Assembly: GCA_963753685.1 (NCBI GenBank)
Contig: CAVWDE010000021.1
Location: 434,001 to 498,000, forward strand
Direction: 5' to 3'
Length of the DNA stretch: 64,000 nt
From: DATAOG01 sp963753685
Lineage (GTDB): Bacteria > Pseudomonadota > Alphaproteobacteria > Geminicoccales > Geminicoccaceae
Shown: positions 8,919-18,943 of the stretch, piece by piece
How positions within the stretch are numbered: position 1 is the first letter of the stretch
How the letters are laid out: each line of letters starts with the position of its first letter
Translations under genes and position numbers: made by a program
Notes under the pieces: generated by a model
The model's database searches: none
Told to the model about the DNA's origin: nothing
What the model saw: the letters and a program-made list of their open reading frames with translations, nothing else

Positions 8919-9780
8919 TCTTCGGCCCCTCGGTGCCGCCCAAGAGACCCTGCGGCCGCAAGAGGAGGATCAGGATCATGAGGCCGAAGGAATAGGCATC
9001 GGTCCACTGCTCGAAGCCGTAGCCGGCGCTCAGGCCGTCCATCAGGCCGAGCACGATGCCCGCGACCACGGCGCCGGTGACGTTGCCGAGCCCGCCGATC
9101 AGCGCGACCGCGAAACCCTTGACCACGACCACGCTGCCGATGAAGGGCGTGATCGGAAACAAGGCGATCAGCAGACCGCCGCCGAGGCCAGCCAAGAGGC
9201 TGCCGTAGACGAACACCGCGGTGACGTAACGGCGCACCGGGATGCCCATCAGCGCCGCGGTCTCCTGATCGGCGACGCTCGCCCTGAGCGCCAGGCCATA
9301 GCGGCTGCGCGAGATCACGACGAAGGTGAGAGCCACCGCGGCGACGGTGATCGCGACCACGACCGCGCGGATGATCACGATCCGCACCTCGCCCACCTGC
9401 CAGACGCCCTCGATCGGCGCCGGGATGCTCTTCTGGAAGGAGTTCCAGATCCGGATGATCACGTGCTGCAGGATCACGATCAGGCCGAGCGAGACGATGA
9501 AGCCGTTCATTGGCCGCTCGAGGGTGAAGCGGAACAGCGCGCGCTCGGCGACGAACCCCAGCAGCCCGACGGCGCCCATGGCGCACAGCAGGGCGGCCGT
9601 GAAGCTCATGCCATGGCTGACCAGCGCCCAGGTCACGATGCCGCCGACCATCAGGAACTCGCCGTGGGCGAAGTTGATCAGGCCGGTCAGGCCGAAGATC
9701 AGGGTGATGCCGATCCCGATCAGGACGTTGATGCTCGCCACCGACAGGCTGTTGACGAGTTGCTGGATGAAGATGTCCAT
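8911..9780 (-). CDS. livH: Branched-chain amino acid-type ABC transporter permease LivH
   Basis: A 289-residue permease with about eight transmembrane segments. LINVLIGIGITLIFGLTGLINFAHGEF-like sequence at residues 15-45 is the classic LivH opening, and YGLALRASVADQETAALMGI forms the coupling loop. FAVALIGGLGNVTGAVVAGIVLGL is also typical. It ends with TAG at 8911, overlapping the livM start by eight bases. It lies 93 bases downstream of the binding-protein gene. Length and order (K-H-M-G-F) match the canonical operon. Confidence 0.93.
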   Translation of the reverse strand: MDIFIQQLVNSLSVASINVLIGIGITLIFGLTGLINFAHGEFLMVGGIVTWALVSHGMSFTAALLCAMGAVGLLGFVAERALFRFTLERPMNGFIVSLGLIVILQHVIIRIWNSFQKSIPAPIEGVWQVGEVRIVIIRAVVVAITVAAVALTFVVISRSRYGLALRASVADQETAALMGIPVRRYVTAVFVYGSLLAGLGGGLLIALFPITPFIGSVVVVKGFAVALIGGLGNVTGAVVAGIVLGLMDGLSAGYGFEQWTDAYSFGLMILILLLRPQGLLGGTEGPKSA

Positions 9781-9873
9781 GGCGGCGATCTCGACAGCAC
9801 GGTCGGCGGCGAGCGGGGACGGGCGAGGTGGTCGGGCTCACCCGTCCCCTTGAGACGCTGGCGGGTACCGGCC

Positions 9874-11115
9874 TCAGCCGCCCGGATCGCCCGGCGGCGG
9901 GCTCGCCGGCGGCTGTTCGACCGCACACTCGAACTTGTCGTACGTGTTGGGCTCGACCCGGCACACCTCGGTCGCAAACGTCACCTGATGGTGGGCATTG
10001 AAGACCAACGGCACGGCCGAGACCACCCCTTGATAGTTGGATTTCAGGAGCTGGTCGACCACCGCGTCCGGGTCGTCGAGCTTGCCGACCGCCTGCAGCG
10101 CCTTCACGTACCAGTGCACGTAGTCGTAGTAGAGCAACGAGACCGACGCCTGCGGGCCCTTCTGGGCGCCCAAGGCAAAGTAGCGCTCGAAATAGTCGGT
10201 GACCTGCTTGAGCGGCGAGGCGCCCCAGCACATCGGCACGCAGCTCATGGTGGTCGGCACGCCCAATTCGATCTTGCGGTCCTGCCACACCCCCGGATCG
10301 ACCCCCATCACGAAATAGGCCGGAGCGACGTCGAGCTGCACGGCCTGGGGATAGGCGACCAGGGTCTCGTCGGGATTGTACCAGATGTGCACGATGTCCG
10401 GATTCATGCCCTTGATGCGGGTCAAGAGCGGCGTGAAGTCGGTCGTGTCCGGCGGGTAATAGACCAGATCGACCTTCTGGCCGAGCGCCTCGAGTGCCAG
10501 CACATAGTGCTTGGAGAGATACTGGCCGCCAAGGTCGTTGGCGACGAACACGACCGAGTGCTCGGGCTTCTTGTTCATCAAGGGCGTCAAGAGCTTGAGG
10601 ACGCCGCGGGCGGTCGAGCCGCTGCGTTGGAACTCCTGCGGCTCGGTCTGGAAGACATAGTGGTCGGGCCCGCCAGGCGCCACGGTCTGGTCGTTGAGGC
10701 CGCCGCCGAGCGAGCTGTTGCCGGTGAACTGCAGGACCTTCGCGGGGCCGGTGATCTTGGTCATCGCGATCGAGAAATCGTGCAATTCGGTGCCGAAGAT
10801 CGCCGACACGCCGACGTCGTTGACGAGCTCGCGGGCGGCCGCGATCGCGGTGTCGATGTTGGTCCGGTCGTCGCGGATCTCGAGCTGGACCGTGTAGGTC
10901 TTGTCGCCGATCTTGACGCCGCCGGCGTCGTTGATCTCCTTGGCGGCCAGGCGCGCCGCCGCCGGGATCGTGTTGCCGGCCGAGACGAACGCTCCGGACT
11001 CCGCGGCCACGACCCCGATCTTGATGACATCGTCACCCGCGGCCCGGACATCCGAGGACGCAAGTGGCACTGCCGCGAGCGCGACCAGGGGCAGCAGTGG
11101 ACTGAGGGTTCTCAT
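9874..11115 (-). CDS. HAAT-type ABC transporter substrate-binding protein
   Basis: A 413-residue periplasmic binding protein (type I fold, Peripla_BP_6). A signal peptide (MRTLSPLLPLVALAAVPLAS) is probably cleaved after VRA near residue 25. The mature start, VIKIGVVAAESGAF, and AAKEINDAGGVKIGDK are typical of LivJ/LivK relatives. The C-terminal tail is Pro/Gly-rich (PPASPPPGDPGG). The ATG at 11115 has GGGGAGG about 11 bases upstream. It is the first gene of the minus-strand transporter block and is divergent from the FadR-type regulator. The ligand is not predictable from sequence. Confidence 0.9.
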   Translation of the reverse strand: MRTLSPLLPLVALAAVPLASSDVRAAGDDVIKIGVVAAESGAFVSAGNTIPAAARLAAKEINDAGGVKIGDKTYTVQLEIRDDRTNIDTAIAAARELVNDVGVSAIFGTELHDFSIAMTKITGPAKVLQFTGNSSLGGGLNDQTVAPGGPDHYVFQTEPQEFQRSGSTARGVLKLLTPLMNKKPEHSVVFVANDLGGQYLSKHYVLALEALGQKVDLVYYPPDTTDFTPLLTRIKGMNPDIVHIWYNPDETLVAYPQAVQLDVAPAYFVMGVDPGVWQDRKIELGVPTTMSCVPMCWGASPLKQVTDYFERYFALGAQKGPQASVSLLYYDYVHWYVKALQAVGKLDDPDAVVDQLLKSNYQGVVSAVPLVFNAHHQVTFATEVCRVEPNTYDKFECAVEQPPASPPPGDPGG

Positions 11116-11196
11116 GTGGACTTGGCCTCCCCGACGTGGCACGGACGGCGCCATCAAGTCGGTCGACTTGAGGGCTACCGCGCCACGCTCTTGTGA

Positions 11197-11209
11197 GTCA
11201 TATGATGAC
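11197..11209. promoter_or_regulatory. Inverted repeat GTCAT-ATG-ATGAC, candidate operator
   Basis: A 5-3-5 inverted repeat containing the perfect octamer TCATATGA lies between the divergent transporter block (start 11115) and the FadR-type regulator (start 11246). FCD-type GntR regulators usually bind short palindromes in such shared intergenic regions, so autoregulation and control of the importer are plausible. The link is inferred from position and symmetry only. Confidence 0.5.
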
Positions 11210-11245
11210 CATCTATGCTTATCAGCAGCTGAGAAAGGCCGCAAG

Positions 11246-11992
11246 ATGGAAACAGGGGGACGAGACTTCGGCCGGCTGGAACGCACGAACCTGACGAGCA
11301 TCCTCGTGTCGCGGCTCTCCGAGGCGATCCGGAACGGCTCGCTGCAGCCGGGCGAGCGGCTGCCGACCGCGGAGCAGATGACGTTGCAGTTCGGGGTCAG
11401 CCGGACGGTCGTGCGCGAGGCGGTGGCGGCGCTCAAGGCCGAAGGGCTGGTGTCGTCGCGCCATGGCGTCGGCGTGTTCGTCGAGGCGACGCGCCCGCGC
11501 GCGTTCCGCATCGACACCGAGGAGGTCGACCAGCTCCAGGAGATCCTCAAGGTGATGGAGCTGCGCATGAGCGTCGAGATCGAGACCGCCGGGCTCGCAG
11601 CCGAGCGCCGCGATGCGACCCAGCTGCAAACGGTCAGGGAGGCCTTGGCCGCGATCGACGTCGACCTCGAGGCGGGCGACCTCGCCGTGCGCTCCGACTT
11701 CGCCTTCCACGCCGCGATCGCGGCCGCCACCGGCAACCAGTATTTCTCGCGTTTCCTCGAGTTCCTCGGGCCGCTGATCATCCCGCGCCAGACGCTGACC
11801 CGCACCCACGGCGGCGCCGACGCCGGCTACCTGCGTCGGGTCCAGCTGGAGCACAAGCGCATCTTCGAGGCGATCCAGGCGGGCAGTGCCACCGCCGCCC
11901 GCAACGCGATGCGCACCCACCTGATCAACTCCCGCACCCGCTATGGCAGGCTCGCCGCCAGCTACGCTCGCGCACCGCACGAGGCCCCCTAG
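11246..11992 (+). CDS. FadR/GntR-family (FCD domain) transcriptional regulator
   Basis: A 248-residue regulator. Residues about 15-80 form the GntR winged helix (LVSRLSEAIRNGSLQPGERLPT, FGVSRTVVREAVAALKAEGLV, GVGVFV). The rest is an all-helical FCD ligand-binding domain with metal-ligand-type positions in FAFHAAIAAATGN and EHKRIFEAIQAGSA. FCD regulators usually sense a carboxylic acid intermediate and repress the neighbouring uptake or catabolic operon. It is divergent from the Liv/TRAP block with a palindrome between them, so it probably controls that block. The ATG at 11246 follows GAAAGG. Confidence 0.92.
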   Translation: METGGRDFGRLERTNLTSILVSRLSEAIRNGSLQPGERLPTAEQMTLQFGVSRTVVREAVAALKAEGLVSSRHGVGVFVEATRPRAFRIDTEEVDQLQEILKVMELRMSVEIETAGLAAERRDATQLQTVREALAAIDVDLEAGDLAVRSDFAFHAAIAAATGNQYFSRFLEFLGPLIIPRQTLTRTHGGADAGYLRRVQLEHKRIFEAIQAGSATAARNAMRTHLINSRTRYGRLAASYARAPHEAP

Positions 11993-12111
11993 CCGCACCG
12001 TCATCGACGGCCGGGCAGGGGCGGGGCCATCCTCCCGACCGACCCGACATCGGACCGCCGACCACGGCCTTGCCCCTTGAATCCTGCTCACGCCGCCGGC
12101 AGGCTTCGCGG

Positions 12112-13009
12112 ATGGCCGAGCCGACCACCCCGCTGCCGCCGTTCGCCGCGCTGCGCGCGTTTCACGCCGCCGCCGTCCACGGCCGCTTCCGCGACGCCGC
12201 GCAGAGCCTGGGCGTCACCGAGTTCGGCGATCAGCCACCAGGTCCGGCGGCTCGAAGACTTCCTGCGCACCGCCCTGTTCGACCGCTCCGGGCCCGGCGT
12301 GCGCCTGACCGCGGCCGGCCGGCGCTATCTCGAGCAGATCGACCCCGCGCTGCGCCAGATCCAGGCGGCGACCGAGGCCCTCCTGCGCCCGACCGGCCGC
12401 AAGGTCGTGCGCCTGACCCTGCCGCCGTCGCTCGCCGCGACCTGGCTGATCCCGCACCTTGGCGCCTTCGAGCAGGCGCACCCGGACGTCGACCTGCAGC
12501 TGGTGGCGACCACCCGGGTGGTCGAGCTGAAGCGCGACCAGGTCGATCTCGCGGTCCGCCACGGCCGCGGCGCCTGGCCCGGGATCGATGCCACCTTCCT
12601 GCTGGCCGAGACCGCCCTGCCGGTGTGCGCGCCCGGCTATCTGACCCCCGGTCCGGACGAGGACCCGCTCGCCGGCCTGGAGCGCGTCCGGCTGATCGTC
12701 AACGCCCGCTTCCCCAACGAGTGGGAGGAATGGGCCCGCGCCCGCGGCCTTGTGCCCCCTTCGCTCACCGGCGCGATCGAGCTCGACGGCATCGAAGCGC
12801 TCCAGGTCGCCGAAAGCGGGCACGGCCTCGCGATCGGCCGCCGGCCCATGGTCGACGAGCGCCTCGCCCGCGGCACGCTGGTCGCCCCGTTCGGCGCCGG
12901 CGATCCGACCGGCGCGGCCTACTACCTCTGCCGGCCCTCCGACCTCGCGCCGACCGCGGCGGCGCGCCGCCTGGAACACTGGCTGCGCACGCTTGCCGCC
13001 GCCACTTGA
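12112..13009 (+). CDS. LysR-family regulator (GcvA-like), frameshifted in the HTH
   Basis: Two overlapping frames together make one full LysR protein of about 298 residues. Frame one gives PPFAALRAFHAAAVHGRFRDAAQSLGVTE; then one extra T at 12223/12224 shifts reading, and the next frame continues SAISHQVRRLEDFL, LFDRSGPGVRLTAAG and the full substrate-binding domain to 13009. Removing one T restores an unbroken HTH. The LPPF-LRAFxAA opening and SAISHQVRRLE resemble GcvA-type regulators. As written the gene cannot make a DNA-binding protein. It is either a pseudogene or a sequencing error. The CmcJ-like gene follows 119 bases later. Confidence 0.82.
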
Positions 13010-13128
13010 AGGTCGTTCAAGTCGCCGTGAATCGAACTCGCTGGCGCCGTCCGCCCGCCGCACCTACGTCTCCCGGCGATGGCAGCCGTGGCCCTTCGCG
13101 GGCCACGCCAACCGAGGAGGCAAGCCCG

Positions 13129-14019
13129 ATGACCCAGGCTGCTCTTGCTCTTGCTACTACTCCCACCACAGCGGCCCGCCGGACCTCTGCCGACGCCACG
13201 GCGGATGTGCGGGCTGAGCTGACCTTCATCACGCCGTCGGCCACCAAGCCCGTGTTCCACAGCTCCGCCATCACCGGCGGCGCGCCGCGGGTGTTCTTCG
13301 ACACCGAGCGCCACGACGTCCCGATCCGCGACGTGCGGCCGGTGGCCGAGGGGCTGTCGCTCGACCACGAAGGGTTCGAATTGCACCACCACGAGACCAG
13401 GGTCCCCGACCTCTACGACGACGACGCGCTCGAGCACGCCTACTACCCGGAAATCGAGACGCTGCTGCGGTCCCTGACCGGCGCCAGCCGGGTCGTGATC
13501 TTCGATGCCACCCGTCGCGCCGACAGTGGTGCTGGCGCCAAAAACCGGGACGGGCTGCGCGGCCCGGCGACCCGGGTGCACGTCGACTACACCGAGAAGA
13601 GCGGCCCGCAGCGGGTCAAGGACCTGCTCGGCGAAGCCGAGGCCGCCCGCCTCGCCGCGACCGGCGCCCGGATCATCCAGATCAACGTCTGGCGCCCGAT
13701 CCGCGGCCCTGTCGCGCGCTCGCCGCTGGCCCTCGCCGACGCCTCGAGCGTGCGCCCCGAAGACCTGATCGCGACCGACCAGATCTTCCCCGACCGGGTC
13801 GGCGAGATCTACCACCTCGCCCACAACCCCGCGCAGCGCTGGTACTACGCGCCGCGCATGACCCCGGACGAGGTCCTCCTGATCAAGGGCTGGGACAGCC
13901 TCACCGACGGCCGCGCCCGCTTCACCCCCCACAGCGCCTTCGACCTGCCCGACACGCCCGCGGACGCCCCCGCCCGCGAGAGCATCGAGGTCCGGACGCT
14001 CGTGGTGATCGAGGCCTGA
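13129..14019 (+). CDS. CmcJ/NvfI (AsaB)-family Fe/2-oxoglutarate-type oxidoreductase
   Basis: A 296-residue protein with the features of the CmcJ/NvfI/AsaB family, related to non-haem iron oxygenases and found in antibiotic, fungal secondary-metabolite and GA4-desaturase contexts. HVDYTEKSGPQRV supplies the HxD pair (H151, D153), and H268 in FTPHSAF could be the third iron ligand. VVIFDATRR, QINVWRPI and WYYAPRMTPDEVLLIKGWDS are also characteristic. GAGGAGG lies eight bases before the ATG. No other biosynthetic genes are nearby; the upstream frameshifted LysR may have regulated it. The substrate is unknown. Confidence 0.82.
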   Translation: MTQAALALATTPTTAARRTSADATADVRAELTFITPSATKPVFHSSAITGGAPRVFFDTERHDVPIRDVRPVAEGLSLDHEGFELHHHETRVPDLYDDDALEHAYYPEIETLLRSLTGASRVVIFDATRRADSGAGAKNRDGLRGPATRVHVDYTEKSGPQRVKDLLGEAEAARLAATGARIIQINVWRPIRGPVARSPLALADASSVRPEDLIATDQIFPDRVGEIYHLAHNPAQRWYYAPRMTPDEVLLIKGWDSLTDGRARFTPHSAFDLPDTPADAPARESIEVRTLVVIEA

Positions 14020-14030
14020 GCCGGGACTGG

Positions 14031-17000
14031 TCATCGGACGGCCGCCCATTTGGCGTAGGGCCCGAGGTCGTAGAGCGCGAGCTTGTGGCGGGTCAGCGGG
14101 ACCGCCAGCCAGCAGCCGGTCGGCGTGCAGCGGAAGTCGAAATCCCAAAGGGGCACCGGCGGCGGCCGGTCGGCAGGGAGGCGAAGCGCGAACAGCGGGG
14201 CGCCAGTGTCCAGATCCCACAACCGGACGGTCGCGTCGGTGCTGACCGTGGCGAGTTGTCGGCTATCGGGGCTGAAGATGACGCGGAACACGGCCTGATC
14301 GAGACCGGCAAGACGTTGAATCTGCTTGCGCTCGTCTGCCGTGTAGATATCGATGACCCAATCGCGCCCTGCGACCGCAACGAGTTCGGCCGTCGGGGCT
14401 GAGCGTGCCCCACATGACCTCGTCTTTGGGAAATGCGCGGATCAGCGCGGGGGGATCGGCGGTCAGGTCCCACAGGCGGGCGGTTTTATCATCTCCTGTG
14501 CTCAGGAGCTTGGTGCCGCCAGCATCGAACGCGACCGACAATACCTTTCCCTCGTGGGCGTCGATGAACCGTCCCTCGTCTTTCGCCCCCACCTTGAACA
14601 GACCCACCCGCCCGTCAAAACTGGCCGTTTCCAGCGTGCGGTCCGGCTACAAGGCACGGCATAGACCGAATGATCGATGACCAGCGAGTGTCTGTTGCGC
14701 CGTCAATTCCCCGTCGCCATTGGCCGACCAGAGCTTGGCCGTGTTGTCGTGACTGGCCGAGGCCAGCCCTGTGCCGTTGGCGTCAAAGGCGAGACGAGTG
14801 ATAGCATAGTCGTGTGCGTCCTCCTTTTCGGCCACCAAGCGCCCTCCCGGCAGGGTATACAGGCGTAGCGAGCCATCGCCGAATCCCACGGCGACCCGGT
14901 CGCCGGCCGGGGCGATCGCCGCCGTCCAGGCTTCAGCGCGCCCGTGGATCAGGTACTGGTGCGGCAGCGGCGCGATGTCCCAGCGCCGCACGGTCCCATC
15001 ATTGCTGCAGCTGAACACCTGTAGCGGTGCATCCGATTCCTTGTGCGGGCGGACCGCGAGCCGGGTCACGCCGGCCAGATGACCTTGGAGGACTCTGAGG
15101 GTGACGCCCGTGTCGGTGTCCCAGACCCTGAGGGTCCGATCGAAGCCGTCCGTGACCAGGAGCGACCGGCTCTCCTGGCCGGCGGCAGTGGCCGCATCGG
15201 GCTGAGATTCGCCAGCGATGTAGCCAACGCCTAAGACCACGTTCGTGTGCCCGACAAAGACGCGATCCGTGCGACCGGTCGTGACATTCCATATTGCGGC
15301 TCGTCTATCTGCGCCGATTGTCGCGATGTGATCTTCGTCGGTTCCATAAACGACGCCAGTGACCGGGTCGGTATGCTCGAAGGTTCGCAGGCTCTCGCCG
15401 GTCTCCACGTCCCAGACCCGGGCCGTGCGGTCATAAGAGGCGCTCGCGAGACGACGCCCGGAGGGACTGAACGCAAGTCCAGCCCCCCCTGATATGGTTT
15501 GGTGATGACCCTTGAGATGGCGGACCAGTACCCCGGTCTCGGCCTGCCAGAGAGTGATATCGTTATCGGTCCCACCGGTCGCAAGCAGCCGACCGTCCGG
15601 GCTGACGGCCAGGGACCGGACCTGTCCGGGAGCGTCCCACATTTGGAGCTGCTTGGCCGCCGCATCGCCAGTGGGCAGCGACCAGCGGATGATCTTCCCA
15701 TCATCGCCCCCGGTCATCAGCCACGCGCCTTTAGGATCGAAGGCGAGAGCGCTTACGACCCCGGCGTGTCCTTCGAGGCGCTGGCGAATCACTCCGCTCG
15801 CGACATCGAACAGCACCACCGTGCCGTGCTCGCCGGCCGCCGCCAGCAATGTGCCATCGGGGCTAACTGCGTCGGTTTGCAACTGTGCACCCGCCCCCTC
15901 ATAAGTCTGCTGAGGACCGCCGCCCTCGATATCGACGTAGCGGGCCAGGAAGTCACGGGCATGGCGGCGCTCCGGGGCGATCTTGTCGTCGAGACTCTCG
16001 GCTCTTTTTGAGCACGTCGCGGGCCTCGGCATACTTCTCCTCGTCGGCGAGCAGCGCGGCCTGGGTCAGCTGCGACTGGAACAGCTCGTCGGTCCGCCGC
16101 TGCTCGCTGGCCCCCGCAAGCCGGCGCTGCTGCTCAGCGAGTTGCTGCAGCCCCTCGGCCCGCTGCCGCTGCTCCTCGGCGGCTTGTCTCTGGCTTTCGG
16201 CAATCTGCTGCTGCTTTTCGGCCGCTCGCTTTTGCGTTTCGGCAATTTGCTGCTGTTCCTTGGCGACTAGCTGCTGCCGCCAGGCATACACGCCGGCGAT
16301 GGCCGCGAGGACCATCACCACGGCGAGCGCGATCGAAAAGTACCCGAGTCGCTGCGCTAGCCGCGCCTGCTCGTCGGCCCGCTTCTTCTCGTCCTGCGCC
16401 CGCTCCTCCGCCTGGCGGCGTTGCTCCTCCGCCTGTTCCTTCTCCTTCCGCGCCTTCGCCTCGAGCATGCGTTCCCGCCGGCGCCGGGCCTGACGGCGGA
16501 TCCAGTCCACCAGGAACTCGCTCGCGATCTCGTAGAAGTAGACCTCCCGGCGGCGCTCGCGCCGGACCAGCTTGGCCTTGGTCTCGAGGTCTCCCAGCGT
16601 CGCTTCCGGGACCCGGGCGCGTTCTGGCCTCGACCTCCAGAGCGTAGGACGAGATCGCCCGCGGAGATGACGTAGCGGGTACCAGGCCGAGGTAATCATG
16701 CGCTCGAGCAACGCGATCGCCGGGTCCGCCGCGGCTGCCTCGAGAGCTCATCCCAGCGCTTGTTCCGAATAGCGCTCGAGAAGCCCACGGACGCCGTGGT
16801 GCTCCGCGAAGAATGCTTCCGGGTCGGCGCCGCCGAGCTCGGCCTCGAACAGGCTGCGGCAGACGATCTGCACCTCAGTGAGGTGAAACGCCGTGCCTTC
16901 GCTTCCGCGCCTCGAACTGGCGACGTGATCTTCTGAGCGAGGGCTGCGCTCAGCTCGGGCCGGTAGTGGCCAGGATACGCGTCGAACGGGCCCCGGATCG

Positions 17001-17682
17001 CCCGCTCGATCTGGTGGCCGGAGAGCGGCTTGAGGCGCAAATACTGGTCCGGCAGCCGCGGACACAGGCGGAACAGCGGCGTGAGTTGGGCCAGATAGTC
17101 CTCTCGCAGCGAGATCAGCACCTTGACCCGCAGCCGCTGGTCGTTGATCAGGGCGGCGATGGCGTCGCGGATCCGGTCCTGACAGGCGCGTTGGTCCGAG
17201 GCCGATTGCTGCGGTGTGCCCTCCTCGAACAGGGTCACCCACTCCTCGAACTGATCGAAGATCAGGAGGGGCCGTCGCTGTCCCTGAAGCGTACGCAGCG
17301 CGTCCAGGAAATCGACCGTCGACAGGACCTTGCGTTCCTCGTGGAGGTCGAACACCGAGGATGGCAGCTGCCGGCCGCCATTTTCGCCGTCGTGGATCCG
17401 CTCGATGATGAACTCTTGATCGGGCCTCGGGTGCACGCGCACCCGTTCGGGCGCAAAGCCGTCGTCGAGGGCGAGCGGCATGAAGCCGGCGTTGATAAGG
17501 GACGACTTGCCCGTCCCGGATTCGGCGTAGAGCAGGGCGCCGCGGTAGATGGTGACCTGCCGCAGAAGCGCCCGGCTCTCGTCCTCGCGGGCGAAGAACA
17601 CATCCGTGCGGTCGTAGCCAAAGGGCTCGATCCCTGGATGGCGGGACTGCCCTGGAGACGGCGCGACACGGGTCTCAATCAC
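14031..17682 (-). pseudogene. nSTAND NTPase-transmembrane-coiled coil-WD40 protein, multiply frameshifted
   Basis: Stitching minus-strand frames from a GTG at 17682 to the TGA at 14031 gives about 1,210 residues. In order: an nSTAND NTPase with Walker A SGTGKSSL, Walker B LLIFDQFEEW and sensor-like LISLREDYL; a C-terminal STAND helix region (LTEVQIVCRSLFE, GTRYVISAGDLV, KLVRRERRREVYFYEIASEFLV); one transmembrane helix (FSIALAVVMVLAAIAGVYAW); a Gln-rich coiled coil; then a WD40 propeller with many WD-type blades (ARVWDVETG, LRVWDTDTG, ARLWDLT, VRLWDLDTG). Frame breaks lie near 16880, 16757, 16735, 16683, 16630, 16005 (a T5 run), 14670, 14650 and 14393. GTGA overlaps the SIR2 gene stop. STAND-WD40 proteins act as threat sensors; here the reading frame is broken or missequenced. 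Confidence 0.8.
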
Positions 17683-18688
17683 TCGTCGAAGTCCTTCCCC
17701 ATGATGTCCCGGTAAACCCGCGGCACGAACTTCCAGAGGTCGTACCGGACGAAGGCGACGTAGGCCTCCCGGTCCTGCCAAACGTGCATGATCAGGGGAT
17801 CGGGTTTGGGATCGAGCGCGAAGCACTTGGGGAAGTCGGCCAGATCCACACCCCAGCGGAGCGTCCGGAACAGCAGCCGCAGGTTGTAGTCGCGCAGGCT
17901 GTAGCCAATGAACAGCGTCGGCCACCGCTTCATGCGATAGCGGACGGTTTCCGGCACCGGGTGGTAAGGGTCCTTGTCGGTCATCCGCTGGATGAATCGG
18001 ATGTAGTCTTCGTCGGAGATCACGATCGAGGCGCCGTCCTCCAGATCGCCGTGCATCTTGAAGACGAATGGTTCCTGCTCGGTGAGTTCGCCTTTGGCGT
18101 CTTCGGTCGGATCATTCGCGATCGGCCGGTAGACGACGATTTGGGCTCCTTCCCGCGCTGGCGCAACGACGTCTCCAGGAGGGGATCGTAGTTCGTCGTG
18201 ACGATGATCCGAAACGGCAATGCGCTCAGCATGCGCAGCGCCTTGGACGGTTTCTTGCCGGTGCGCAGGTGGCCTTTCAGATAGTCGACCAGCTTCGCCC
18301 GACCCAACTCCTTGTCGGTGTCGATGAACAGCGAGACGCGCTGCAGGTCCAACGCCGAGTTCAGCTGAGTAGCGCTTGCTGAACTCAGATGCACCGGCCA
18401 AGGCTTCAGCTAGACGGCCGCCGAGCAGCGGGCGCTGCTCTTCGGGGTATTGGGCCGGGTCGTCGTCGGGCGCGGCGTGCACCCCGGCGCCGAGAAACAA
18501 GATGCATTGTCCGGCGGCGATCTCCTTAACCAGGTCTCGAGGCCGGGGCCTAAATCGAGCGCGTGGCGATTGGCGCCCGTGCCGTCACCACGAGTGGTGG
18601 CATCGGCGGTAGGTTGGGAACCAGCACCGGGAGCTGGATCGGTAGGTGCAGCCGTCGCAGCGTCGCAATGTGTTGGGTCGCTATTCAT
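17679..18688 (-). pseudogene. SIR2-like domain protein (putative defence NADase), frameshifted
   Basis: Pieces in different frames assemble a SIR2_2-type protein. CILFLGAGVHAAP is the NAD-binding GAG motif; LPFRIIVTTNYDPLLE, FVFKMHGDLEDGASIV and PTLFIGYSLRDYNLRLL are further family blocks. The C-terminus ends ...MGKDFDE at 17679. Breaks are near 18545 (one base missing), 18380 and 18148. The ATG at 18688 is a guess: a Ser/Thr/Ala-rich leader joins the SIR2 domain only after a frame change. SIR2 effectors deplete NAD on phage sensing in several defence systems. GTGA coupling to the STAND-WD40 gene suggests effector plus sensor. Function is inferred, and the gene as written is broken. Confidence 0.75.
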
Positions 18689-18943
18689 ATCGCCAATCCG
18701 CCAGAGCGGGGTGATAGCCCCAGAGCCGCTACTCTCCAGTGATCGACGGCCTAGCCTATTCCCATCTGCGATTTCTGTCACGCGTTCATCGGGGCCCTTC
18801 AGTTTCCCGATCAGAGAACCGAAGTCAAGCGCGCATGGGAGGCATCCCTTCCACGCGTATCGGCTCCCACAGGCCGGATGACAGCGGCGTTCTGATCAAG
18901 AGACTTAAGCGTGGAGCCCGGCAATGGCGATGAATCTAGCTCC

